5,580 nt of DNA from Collinsella sp. (lineage in GTDB: Bacteria > Actinomycetota > Coriobacteriia > Coriobacteriales > Coriobacteriaceae): NCBI GenBank assembly GCA_019419485.1, contig DXZV01000120.1, positions 1-5,580 of the forward strand. Reading direction: 5' to 3'. This document shows, in pieces, positions 1 to 5,580 of the stretch; position 1 is the stretch's first letter, and every line of letters starts with the position of its first letter. Under the pieces are notes generated by a model. The model did no database searches and was not told the DNA's origin. It saw only the letters and a program-made list of their open reading frames with translations. A program made the position numbers and the translations under genes.

Positions 1-17
1 AATTCGTACCGTGCCAT
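1..17 (-). CDS. possible start of the next downstream gene (partial, left edge)
   Basis: After the comEC stop codon the minus strand has an ATG at 17-15 followed by four more complete open codons (reading M-A-R-Y-E) before the window ends. The 36 bases between the comEC stop and this ATG contain no terminator, so a following gene in the same transcript is plausible. In many bacteria comEC is followed by holA, the DNA polymerase III delta subunit, but five residues cannot show this. No good Shine-Dalgarno sequence precedes the ATG, so it may be a chance start. Confidence 0.25.
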
Positions 18-53
18 TTTAGCCCAGGGGCCAGCCGCGCGCCAACGATGTCA

Positions 54-2357
54 TCACGGTCGCTGGCATCGCATCGCAAAGCCATTCGCAGACGGCGTGA
101 CGGTAATGTCGCCGTGTTCGATAGTGCACGCGAACACACCACCCGCTTCCTTAACGGCATCGATGCAGGCATCGGACGGATGGCCGTATCGATTCCCCTC
201 ACCCGCACTCGCAAGGGAAAGCTCGGGCTTCAGGACGTCCAGCAACTCACCATCGACTGAAACCTTAGAGCCGTGATGCCCAAGTTTAAGTACATCGATA
301 TCCCCCACCTCCTGCACGAATTCCCGTTCTTGATCGAGCTCGGCATCACCGGTGAGGAGCATACGCAGGCCCTTGCCTTCCTGAACATAAGAGAGCAGCA
401 GGACAAGCGAGTCCTCATTTCCCTCGCCATCCACGGACTTGAATGGCCACATCACGCGGCCGCAAAATGAACCGATGTCGACCGTATCCCCACGGCGCAC
501 CTGCCGATACTCCACGCCAGGTCGGTTCAATACCTCGGCAGGAGCATCCTCCAGCGCATCCGCCGCCACGGCAATCGTTCCGACCGAAAACTGTTCGAGC
601 ACGGCAGGCAGACCACCCCAGTGGTCCTCATCCCAATGCGTCACAAAGACGGCATCGATATGGTGCACGTTATTGCGAACCAACGCCGCTACCACGCGCT
701 CGTCGAGCCCGCAGTCGACGAGCGCTACTACGCCGCCCTGGCGGATAAGAATCGCATCGGCTTGGCCCACATCGAGCACCGTCACCGAAGGCGGAGCGAA
801 TCGATCCCAGTAGACGTACGGAATAGCAGCCAAGAGCACCAGGCATGCAAGCCCCACCGCCATAGGACGTGCACGGGGACGCGGCCACCAGACCAGCAGA
901 ACCGCCAGCAAACACGGCACCAGGTAAATCCACACGCTATCGGGCGACACACTCACGGATGCGCCCGGAACGGCAGCAAAGAGCTGCTCAAAGAACAGGG
1001 CGCAGCGAGCGACAATCATGGGCACCACGAGCGCCCAAGTCCGCAACGGTCCCACGAGCGAAAAGGGAACCAGCACGATGGACACAGCAAGCAGTACGCT
1101 CACCACCGGGCCGATGGCCGCATTTGCCAACGGAGCAATGAGCGAGAGCGTACCGAAGGCGGGAATGGTAATGGGAAGAGTCGCCAGTTGCGAGCACAGC
1201 GTGACGGAAAGCATGCTGGCAACGCCCGATGGCACACCCAGCTCACCCAAAGCGTAGGTCGCATAGGGGCAAAAGCACAGAATGGCAAAGACGCTGACAC
1301 ATGAAAGCTGAAAGCCCATCTCGAACAGCACCGTCGGTCGCAGTAGCACAAAGATGGACATGGTTACGAAGAGTGCCGATGCGCCGTGCCGGCGACGCCC
1401 CACGCCGTTTACGACAAGCGTCGCGAACACCATGCAGCACGCGCGCACGGCCGAGGGAGACGCGCCCGTAAAGGCAGCGTAGCCCACAAGCGTTATCGCC
1501 AATATCGCCCGCTGAAGACCACGTGAGCACCGAGTCTTTTGCAATACACCCTCGATTACAAACCCCACGATAGCCAAATGGCTGCCCGAGACGGCGATAA
1601 GATGCGCCGTTCCCGTTACCGAAAACCAGTCGCCCGCCGGCTGGGCGCGTAGCTCGGCCGAACGACCGCAGACGACACCGGCTATGAGCGCACGCGCCGG
1701 GTCGGTCGCAGGCGCGATGGACGCAAGCAGCCCATTTCGCAGCCGAAGCAGCGGCCCCGGAGAACCCTCATCGATCGACACAATCCGAACGGCTTTTATC
1801 TTGCGTACCTCGCCTCGGAGCGCGCGCGATCGTCCAAACGCATCGTTCTCAAAACGTGAAACGCGACCGATAACACGCACGTGCGCCCCGACCTTGAGCT
1901 CGCGGTCACACGATAGGCGAACCGCTGCCAAGTTCTTACCGTCCGCGCGTGCCTCGCAGGTATAGGAATACACGTCGTCGTTTATGGATGGATCACCCTG
2001 CACGACAAACTCGAGGCTGCTTGCCGCTCGACCGTCGAGCGCCTTCGAGGCGCCTAGCGTGCCCACAGCCCACCACGCCGAGACGACCGCTCCCGCCACG
2101 AGACCGACGGACGCGGCATACAGCCACCGCTTCAAAGGGGCAAGCCGCGCACAAGATTGAGCCAGCACAACGAAGACCGCCGCCGCAATGGGAATGGCCC
2201 ATAGCGGCCCGACCGCCGGCACCCGCTCCCTCAGCAGCGCATCAGCGGCCACGTTAAGCACCAAAGCGCAGCTCACGCACATGCCGGCACACAGGGCCAT
2301 CGTCCACGGCATCAAGGGCCGCGGAGGCATCACATGCTCGCGCTCTGTCGCACTCAT
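54..2357 (-). CDS. comEC: ComEC/Rec2 family DNA-uptake channel protein
   Basis: This 767-residue protein is the likely membrane channel that passes single-stranded transforming DNA into the cytoplasm. Hydrophobic segments lie near residues 16-40, 53-68 and 78-101. A soluble N-loop follows (about 102-225) with an OB-like stretch near 156-166 and two cysteines, C134 and C150. The Competence domain carries SGSHLAI (257-263), GASPSAVRA (298-306) and about eight to ten further membrane segments up to residue 517. The C-terminal metallo-beta-lactamase-type domain has HWDEDH (574-579), TGD (669-671), GHHGS (693-697) and YGHPS (724-728), so its metal site looks complete; in this family the domain is thought to degrade the non-transferred strand. 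The size matches B. subtilis ComEC. I chose the ATG at 2357 because it overlaps the comEA stop as ATGA, which suggests translational coupling. An in-frame TTG at 2369 and an ATG at 2330 are alternatives. Confidence 0.95.
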   Translation of the reverse strand: MSATEREHVMPPRPLMPWTMALCAGMCVSCALVLNVAADALLRERVPAVGPLWAIPIAAAVFVVLAQSCARLAPLKRWLYAASVGLVAGAVVSAWWAVGTLGASKALDGRAASSLEFVVQGDPSINDDVYSYTCEARADGKNLAAVRLSCDRELKVGAHVRVIGRVSRFENDAFGRSRALRGEVRKIKAVRIVSIDEGSPGPLLRLRNGLLASIAPATDPARALIAGVVCGRSAELRAQPAGDWFSVTGTAHLIAVSGSHLAIVGFVIEGVLQKTRCSRGLQRAILAITLVGYAAFTGASPSAVRACCMVFATLVVNGVGRRRHGASALFVTMSIFVLLRPTVLFEMGFQLSCVSVFAILCFCPYATYALGELGVPSGVASMLSVTLCSQLATLPITIPAFGTLSLIAPLANAAIGPVVSVLLAVSIVLVPFSLVGPLRTWALVVPMIVARCALFFEQLFAAVPGASVSVSPDSVWIYLVPCLLAVLLVWWPRPRARPMAVGLACLVLLAAIPYVYWDRFAPPSVTVLDVGQADAILIRQGGVVALVDCGLDERVVAALVRNNVHHIDAVFVTHWDEDHWGGLPAVLEQFSVGTIAVAADALEDAPAEVLNRPGVEYRQVRRGDTVDIGSFCGRVMWPFKSVDGEGNEDSLVLLLSYVQEGKGLRMLLTGDAELDQEREFVQEVGDIDVLKLGHHGSKVSVDGELLDVLKPELSLASAGEGNRYGHPSDACIDAVKEAGGVFACTIEHGDITVTPSANGFAMRCQRP

Positions 2358-3067
2358 ACGCAGATGCAATCTTTGATTTTGGCAAGCTTCTTCTCGCCGA
2401 TTCCCGACACACGCATCAGATCGTCAACCGAGGCAAAAGCACCGTTCTTTGTCCGCTCATCGATAATCGACTGGGCCATAGAAGGCCCGATGCCCGAGAG
2501 CGTCTGCAGCTCCGCCGCACTTGCCGTATTGATGTTTACTAGGCCTGTAGCGCCACTCACGCCCGACGATGCGGAAGCCCCACCATCAACATCGGCTTCC
2601 GCAATGGACGCCTGCTGCTCCCCTACCGTTGGAACGTGAATCTTCTGTCCATCGACGACTTTAGATGCCCGATTGAGCCCCGTAACGTCTGCCTCGGGCG
2701 CCAGCCCGCCGGCGGCATCAATCGCCTGAGCCACCCGCGCGCCATCCTTGAGGCGATATACACCGGGCGACACAACGGCGCCATCAACATCGACATAGAC
2801 CTCTGCCGCGGCAGACGCCTTAGGCGAAGAGCCTTCGGATGTCTTTCCGCTCGAGGCATCGCCGGATCCCGGCTCCACTAACGAGCCCGAACCATCAGTG
2901 CGCTCAAACGACACGCCGCCGGCACCGCCGCCAAGGTTCGCCATCGCCAAACCGCTCGCCATCGCAATGACGCCCAGCATCGCCACCACCACTGCCTTAT
3001 GACCGAGCAGCTTGCCCGCCCAGCGGTCCATCTTTTTGACCCGTTCGTGTTGTTCGCGCTGCGCCAT
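2354..3067 (-). CDS. comEA: ComEA family competence DNA-binding protein (SLBB + helix-hairpin-helix)
   Basis: This 237-residue protein is the likely membrane-anchored receptor that binds double-stranded DNA outside the membrane and hands it to ComEC. A basic N-terminus is followed by one membrane segment (about 25-44), then a low-complexity Gly/Ser-rich linker (about 45-88). An SLBB domain follows (about 89-147: VYVDVDGAVVSPGVY, then DAAGGL and a VDGQKIHVP end). A second Ser/Ala/Gly-rich linker leads to a C-terminal double helix-hairpin-helix domain (177-237) starting VNINTASAAELQ, with the two GIG hairpins at 192-194 and 222-224. This is the standard ComEA architecture. The ATG at 3067 was chosen because GGGAGG (3080-3075) sits seven bases upstream. 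An in-frame start at 3145 would add 26 residues that resemble nothing. The protein ends CICV, an unusual pair of cysteines. comEC overlaps its stop codon. Confidence 0.95.
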   Translation of the reverse strand: MAQREQHERVKKMDRWAGKLLGHKAVVVAMLGVIAMASGLAMANLGGGAGGVSFERTDGSGSLVEPGSGDASSGKTSEGSSPKASAAAEVYVDVDGAVVSPGVYRLKDGARVAQAIDAAGGLAPEADVTGLNRASKVVDGQKIHVPTVGEQQASIAEADVDGGASASSGVSGATGLVNINTASAAELQTLSGIGPSMAQSIIDERTKNGAFASVDDLMRVSGIGEKKLAKIKDCICV

Positions 3068-3074
3068 AGCAAAA

Positions 3075-3080
3075 CCTCCC
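3075..3080 (-). promoter_or_regulatory. ribosome binding site of comEA
   Basis: GGGAGG on the minus strand is followed by seven bases and then the ATG at 3067. It is the strongest Shine-Dalgarno match in the window and it decides the comEA start over the longer upstream reading at 3145. It also contrasts with the other gene starts here, most of which have weak or no such sites because they are packed against the preceding gene. Confidence 0.85.
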
Positions 3081-3124
3081 AACAACATCGTGTCAGGAAA
3101 AGAGCCCTGCAACAGCCACGCTCC

Positions 3125-3136
3125 AAAACCGGTTTT
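3125..3136. repeat. 12-base perfect palindrome upstream of comEA
   Basis: AAAACCGGTTTT is its own reverse complement and its centre lies about 63 bases before the comEA start codon. The flanking bases (C on both sides) do not extend the pairing. With no loop it is a poor RNA hairpin but the right shape for a dimeric regulator's operator. One of the three CCAAAA repeats overlaps its left arm. The function is not known. Confidence 0.4.
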
Positions 3137-3237
3137 CGCGGTCAAACCAAAAGCCGACCAAAATCTTGCACAAATCTGTCCATTTATTCAGGCACACGTC
3201 AGCAAATGAACACTTAGTCGCAAAATGCCCAGATAGC

Positions 3238-3270
3238 AAAAGACCGACGATGCAGACGCATCGTCGGTCT
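3238..3270 (-). terminator. intrinsic terminator after thiI
   Basis: A perfect 13-base-pair stem (3241-3253 with 3258-3270) closes a four-base loop. Read on the minus strand, the stem starts AGACCGACGATGC, the loop is GTCT, and the far arm runs into a short T tract (CTTTT, ending at 3238). It begins 10 bases after the thiI stop codon. There is no T run on the plus-strand side, so it works only for the minus-strand operon. It separates the mihF-gmk-rpoZ-thiI unit from comEA-comEC, although the short T tract may allow some read-through. Confidence 0.88.
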
Positions 3271-3280
3271 ATGCACAAAT

Positions 3281-4525
3281 TTACTCGTGATCTTGGTAAA
3301 TCTCACGTGGAGCGAGCTCAGAATGCTTGCGTTTTAAGGTCTTAGGGGCCTTATACGTGTTGCTCTCAAAGTCGATGTACTCAGTCTGTTTGAGCAAACG
3401 CTCAATCATCTCCTCGTGGTCGAACAGCTCCCAGGCCTCGTGCACGGCATCGAGTTTGGCGTGTGTCTCGGGACGACGCGGCATAAACAGCGTGCAGCAG
3501 TCGGGAGCAGCCTCGGTCGAGATACCGAACGTACCGATCTCCTCAGCGCGTGCAATGATCTCCTGCTTGTCCGAACCGATCAGCGGGCGGAACACGGGGA
3601 TCTTGACGGCCTCGTTGACGGCCATAATGTTCTCGAGCGTCTGGGATGCAACCTGACCGAGCGATTCGCCGGTCACAATAGCCTTGGCGCCCTCGATATG
3701 CGCAATGCGCTCAGCAACCGAATACATAATGCGGCGATACATGATCACCCGCAGGTTGCTGGGGCAGGTCACCGAGATCTCACGCTGACAATCGCCAAAC
3801 GGCACCACGTACAGGCGGCCGATCTGGACACCCGGCTCAAGCGCACGGATGATGTCCTGCACCAAATATTCGCTCGTATCAGGCGTCTGAGGACGACCGG
3901 AGAAATGTACCGGCACGCACACCGCGCCGCGACGCGCGAGCATCCAGGTCGCCACCGGCGAATCGATACCCGAGGAAAGCAGCGTCACAACCTTGCCGGC
4001 AGACCCCACCGGAAGACCACCCACGCCGCGCTCAGAGCGCGCATACACATAGACGCTACCCTGGACCACCAGCACGTGCACCATCGCGTCGGGATCGTGC
4101 ATCTGGACCTTTTTATCGGGAAACGCCTCGCACAGTACCTCGCCAACCTGTCGATTGATATCAATCGAGGTGAGCTCGTAGTCGGTGTTAGAGCGCTTGG
4201 CGTGCACCTTAAACGAATCGAAGGAACCAAACTCGCGCAGCGCCTTCACGGCGGCGGCGCAGTACTCCTGCGGGTCGCGGTTGGTGTGGTACGCCAGGGA
4301 CACACGGGCAACACCGGGAACGGTGCGGATAACGCGCGCCGCATCGTCGGCCTGATGCTCGTTAAAGGTCACGAGGATATAACCGGAAATTCGAGACACG
4401 GCATTCACGGAAAAGGCGGCCAAGGCCGCCTTCAGGTTATCCATGAGGATATGCTCAAAATGTGCGCGGTTCTTGCCCTTCAGTCCAACCTCGTGATAGT
4501 GGACCAGGCAGACGCGAGCTGCCAT
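3281..4525 (-). CDS. thiI: tRNA 4-thiouridine synthetase ThiI (no rhodanese domain)
   Basis: This 414-residue cytoplasmic enzyme adenylates uridine 8 of tRNA and replaces its oxygen with sulfur to make 4-thiouridine; in some bacteria it also helps make the thiazole of thiamine. The N-terminal ferredoxin-like region (about 1-60, with EVGLKGKNR at 12-20) leads into a THUMP RNA-binding domain (about 61-165). The PP-loop ATPase follows, with SSGIDSP at 184-190 and TGESLGQVASQTLEN at 285-299. The PDCCTLF motif (341-347) holds the likely catalytic cysteine. The protein ends without the rhodanese domain found in E. coli ThiI (482 residues), so sulfur must come from a separate cysteine desulfurase, as in Bacillus-type ThiI. 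The ATG directly follows the rpoZ stop (TAAATG) with no clear ribosome binding site, which points to translational coupling. A terminator follows. Confidence 0.96.
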   Translation of the reverse strand: MAARVCLVHYHEVGLKGKNRAHFEHILMDNLKAALAAFSVNAVSRISGYILVTFNEHQADDAARVIRTVPGVARVSLAYHTNRDPQEYCAAAVKALREFGSFDSFKVHAKRSNTDYELTSIDINRQVGEVLCEAFPDKKVQMHDPDAMVHVLVVQGSVYVYARSERGVGGLPVGSAGKVVTLLSSGIDSPVATWMLARRGAVCVPVHFSGRPQTPDTSEYLVQDIIRALEPGVQIGRLYVVPFGDCQREISVTCPSNLRVIMYRRIMYSVAERIAHIEGAKAIVTGESLGQVASQTLENIMAVNEAVKIPVFRPLIGSDKQEIIARAEEIGTFGISTEAAPDCCTLFMPRRPETHAKLDAVHEAWELFDHEEMIERLLKQTEYIDFESNTYKAPKTLKRKHSELAPREIYQDHE

Positions 4526-4807
4526 TTAGGCTTCAGCAACCTTGTGACCGAGCGCCTTCTCGTAACGGGCCTCGTCGTAGGAGATGTCGCCGTCGACAAT
4601 CTCGTCCATAGCCATCGAGATGGTATCGGCGCCGGAAAGCGCAATGGTGATGTCATCGACATCCTGGACGGCGAGCACGCGGTTGTGCTGACCACGCAGC
4701 ATGCTGTTAATGTCGCAGGCGCGCTTGGAGGCAAGCGAGGCGAGCAGGAAGCGGTTGTGATCGGTCTTCTCCAGAAGATCGTCAATGCAAGGCTTTACAA
4801 CGGACAC
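4526..4807 (-). CDS. rpoZ: DNA-directed RNA polymerase omega subunit
   Basis: The 93-residue product is the small omega subunit that helps fold and hold the beta' subunit in RNA polymerase. It has the family's N-terminal signature (KPCIDDLLEKTD, residues 5-16), then the helix with ASKRACDIN (about 26-34), and a C-terminal part with ALSGADTISMAMDEIVDGDI resembling the usual conserved 'AL.EI..GKI' end. The start is GTG at 4807, five bases after the gmk stop codon. It is the only usual start codon between the upstream in-frame stop and the conserved motif. AAAGGA ten bases upstream and GAGG three bases upstream are both imperfectly placed Shine-Dalgarno candidates. Its position straight after mihF and gmk is the standard actinobacterial order. 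Its stop codon touches the thiI start. Confidence 0.95.
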   Translation of the reverse strand: MSVVKPCIDDLLEKTDHNRFLLASLASKRACDINSMLRGQHNRVLAVQDVDDITIALSGADTISMAMDEIVDGDISYDEARYEKALGHKVAEA

Positions 4808-4812
4808 GGACC

Positions 4813-5382
4813 TCAGATCCTTTCATGCATATCGAGAACGCGAACGAGCTCATCGGTCGCGCGGTCGAGATCGTCATTCACCACGACGTCGTCGTAGCGG
4901 TCGGCAAGGGCAAGTTCATCGGCGGCGTTTGCCATACGCAGCTCAATCGTCTCGGGCGTCTCGGTACCGCGACCGACCAGGCGATCGCGAAGCACCTCGA
5001 GCGAAGGCGGCTTGATAAAGATCAACACGGCCTCGGGGAAACGCTCCTTGACCTGCAGGGCACCCTGAACATCGATCTCCAAGATCAGAGACGAGCCAGA
5101 GGCGAGCTTGGATGTGACCTCGCTCACCAACGTGCCGTAACAGTTGCCGTGGACCTCGGCCCACTCAACAAACTCACCGTTTGCCACGCGGCGGTCGAAC
5201 TCCTCGCGCGTCAGGAAAAAGTAGTTGACGCCGTCGACCTCACCTTTGCGTGGTGCTCGCGTGGTAGCCGAAACCGTCAGGCCCAGGTTCGAGCGACGCT
5301 CGCGCACACGAGTGACGAGCGTGCCCTTGCCTGCACCTGACGGTCCAGAAATCACAAAGAGCTTTGAATCCTGAGCGCTCAC
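4813..5382 (-). CDS. gmk: guanylate kinase
   Basis: The 189-residue enzyme phosphorylates GMP to GDP with ATP, a required step for GTP, dGTP and (p)ppGpp supply. The Walker A loop GPSGAGKGT is at 13-21. The GMP-binding region has SATTRAPRKGEVDGVNYFF (38-56), EFVEWAEVHGNCYGT (70-84) and LEIDVQGA (101-108). The lid region has LRDRLVGRGTET (131-142). Length and all motifs are normal for the family. The start is GTG at 5382, placed directly after the mihF stop (TAAGTG). There is no obvious Shine-Dalgarno sequence, and no other start codon lies close to the Walker A loop, so I keep it and infer re-initiation by ribosomes finishing mihF. Five bases separate its stop from rpoZ. Confidence 0.97.
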   Translation of the reverse strand: MSAQDSKLFVISGPSGAGKGTLVTRVRERRSNLGLTVSATTRAPRKGEVDGVNYFFLTREEFDRRVANGEFVEWAEVHGNCYGTLVSEVTSKLASGSSLILEIDVQGALQVKERFPEAVLIFIKPPSLEVLRDRLVGRGTETPETIELRMANAADELALADRYDDVVVNDDLDRATDELVRVLDMHERI

Positions 5383-5580
5383 TTATTTGGTCAGCTGCTC
5401 GAGGAGCTGCTCGCGCTGACGGACACCGAGGCCCTGGACGCGACGGGTAGCGGAGATGCCGAGCTCCTCCATGATCTTGGCGGCCTTGGCCTTGCCATAA
5501 CCGGGGAGAGACTCGATGAGGGTGGAAACCTTCATGCGGGAAGCGATGGGGTCATCGGAGTTGAGCACGGACTCGAGGGA
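5383..5580 (-). CDS. mihF: actinobacterial integration host factor MihF (C-terminal part, cut by window edge)
   Basis: Sixty-five C-terminal residues are visible, and the frame stays open to the right edge, so the gene starts outside the window; a GTG at 5568 is an internal valine codon, not the start. The sequence contains MKVSTLIESLPGYGKAKA, then EELGISATRRVQGLGVRQRE and LLEQL. These match the core of mycobacterial mIHF: the helix-two-turn-helix DNA-binding region around LPGYGKAKA and the basic RRVQGLGxRQR segment. The family is a small nucleoid-associated protein that binds and bends DNA, was first found as a cofactor for phage L5 integration, and is restricted to actinobacteria. It is the first visible gene of the gmk-rpoZ-thiI operon. 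The promoter is off the window. Confidence 0.92.
   Translation of the reverse strand, partial: SLESVLNSDDPIASRMKVSTLIESLPGYGKAKAAKIMEELGISATRRVQGLGVRQREQLLEQLTK

Larger units (their letters stand above)
3068..3237 (-). promoter_or_regulatory. comEA-comEC upstream region with palindrome and repeated CCAAAA/TTTTGG
   Basis: This 170-base stretch lies between the thiI terminator and the comEA start and is AT-richer than the genes around it. It should hold the promoter of the competence unit. I see no convincing -35/-10 pair. What can be seen is a perfect 12-base palindrome AAAACCGGTTTT (3125-3136) and three copies of CCAAAA on the plus strand (3123-3128, 3147-3152, 3158-3163), which read TTTTGG in the direction of comEA transcription. 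Starts are 24 and 11 bases apart, close to two turns and one turn of the helix, so the copies would lie on roughly one face of the DNA. This could be a regulator site or chance in an AT-rich patch. No small ORF here looks genuine. Confidence 0.45.

Noticed and set aside
621..1304. A 227-codon open frame on the plus strand, opposite comEC.
   Set aside because: The predicted protein is dominated by His, Arg, Gln and Asn and has no domain; it lies entirely inside a well-supported comEC.
3068..3145. A 26-residue N-terminal extension of ComEA from an upstream start at 3145.
   Set aside because: The extension passes through the strong GGGAGG site, lacks its own ribosome binding site, and would place uncharacteristic sequence before the basic N-terminus and membrane segment.
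3185..3192. CCTGAATA on the minus strand, resembling the streptococcal competence box TACGAATA.
   Set aside because: Only five of eight bases agree, and that box belongs to the SigX system of streptococci, which is not expected in an actinobacterium.
3182..3210. Possible promoter for comEA: TTCATT, 17 bases, ATAAAT on the minus strand.
   Set aside because: Each box matches only three of six consensus bases. The spacing alone is not enough to call a promoter.
3416..4897. A 493-codon open frame on the plus strand, opposite thiI and rpoZ.
   Set aside because: It is in codon register with thiI and rpoZ, so its stops would need TTA, CTA or TCA codons in those genes, which are rare in GC-rich genomes. 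Its product is His/Arg-rich with no recognisable domain, and thiI and rpoZ are certain.
4825..5340. A 171-codon open frame on the plus strand, opposite gmk.
   Set aside because: It is in codon register with gmk, with the same rare-codon explanation; the predicted protein resembles no family and gmk motifs are complete.

Overview
The window is a gene-dense, GC-rich stretch in which every supported gene is read from the minus strand. The best guess for the source is a high-GC actinobacterium of the class Coriobacteriia, with Collinsella or a close relative most likely. The reasons are the order mihF-gmk-rpoZ, in which mihF encodes the actinobacteria-specific integration host factor, the frequent GTG starts and the GC-rich third codon positions. 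The genus is an inference from gene order and protein flavour, not from a search.

In the direction of transcription (right to left) the layout is: mihF, whose 5' end lies off the right edge (5580-5383); gmk, guanylate kinase (5382-4813); rpoZ, the RNA polymerase omega subunit (4807-4526); thiI, the tRNA 4-thiouridine synthetase (4525-3281); a clear intrinsic terminator (3270-3238); a roughly 170-base upstream region with repeats and a palindrome; comEA (3067-2354); comEC (2357-54); and possibly the first five codons of a further gene at the left edge (17-1).

The first four genes form a compact housekeeping operon. Gaps are 0, 5 and 0 bases, and two junctions have the stop codon directly touching the next start codon. 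Products cover nucleoid binding, GMP phosphorylation, RNA polymerase assembly and tRNA thiolation, so the unit links nucleotide supply, transcription and translation. The terminator 10 bases after thiI closes it.

The second unit is a two-gene DNA-uptake locus. ComEA is a membrane-anchored DNA-binding protein with an SLBB domain and a helix-hairpin-helix domain. ComEC is the polytopic channel, here with a complete metallo-beta-lactamase-type C-terminal domain. They overlap by an ATGA. Both look intact. There is no ribosomal RNA, tRNA, mobile element or CRISPR array. I do not see an undescribed system. The parts most worth a second look are the comEA upstream region, the cysteines in ComEC and ComEA, and the gapless translational junctions.
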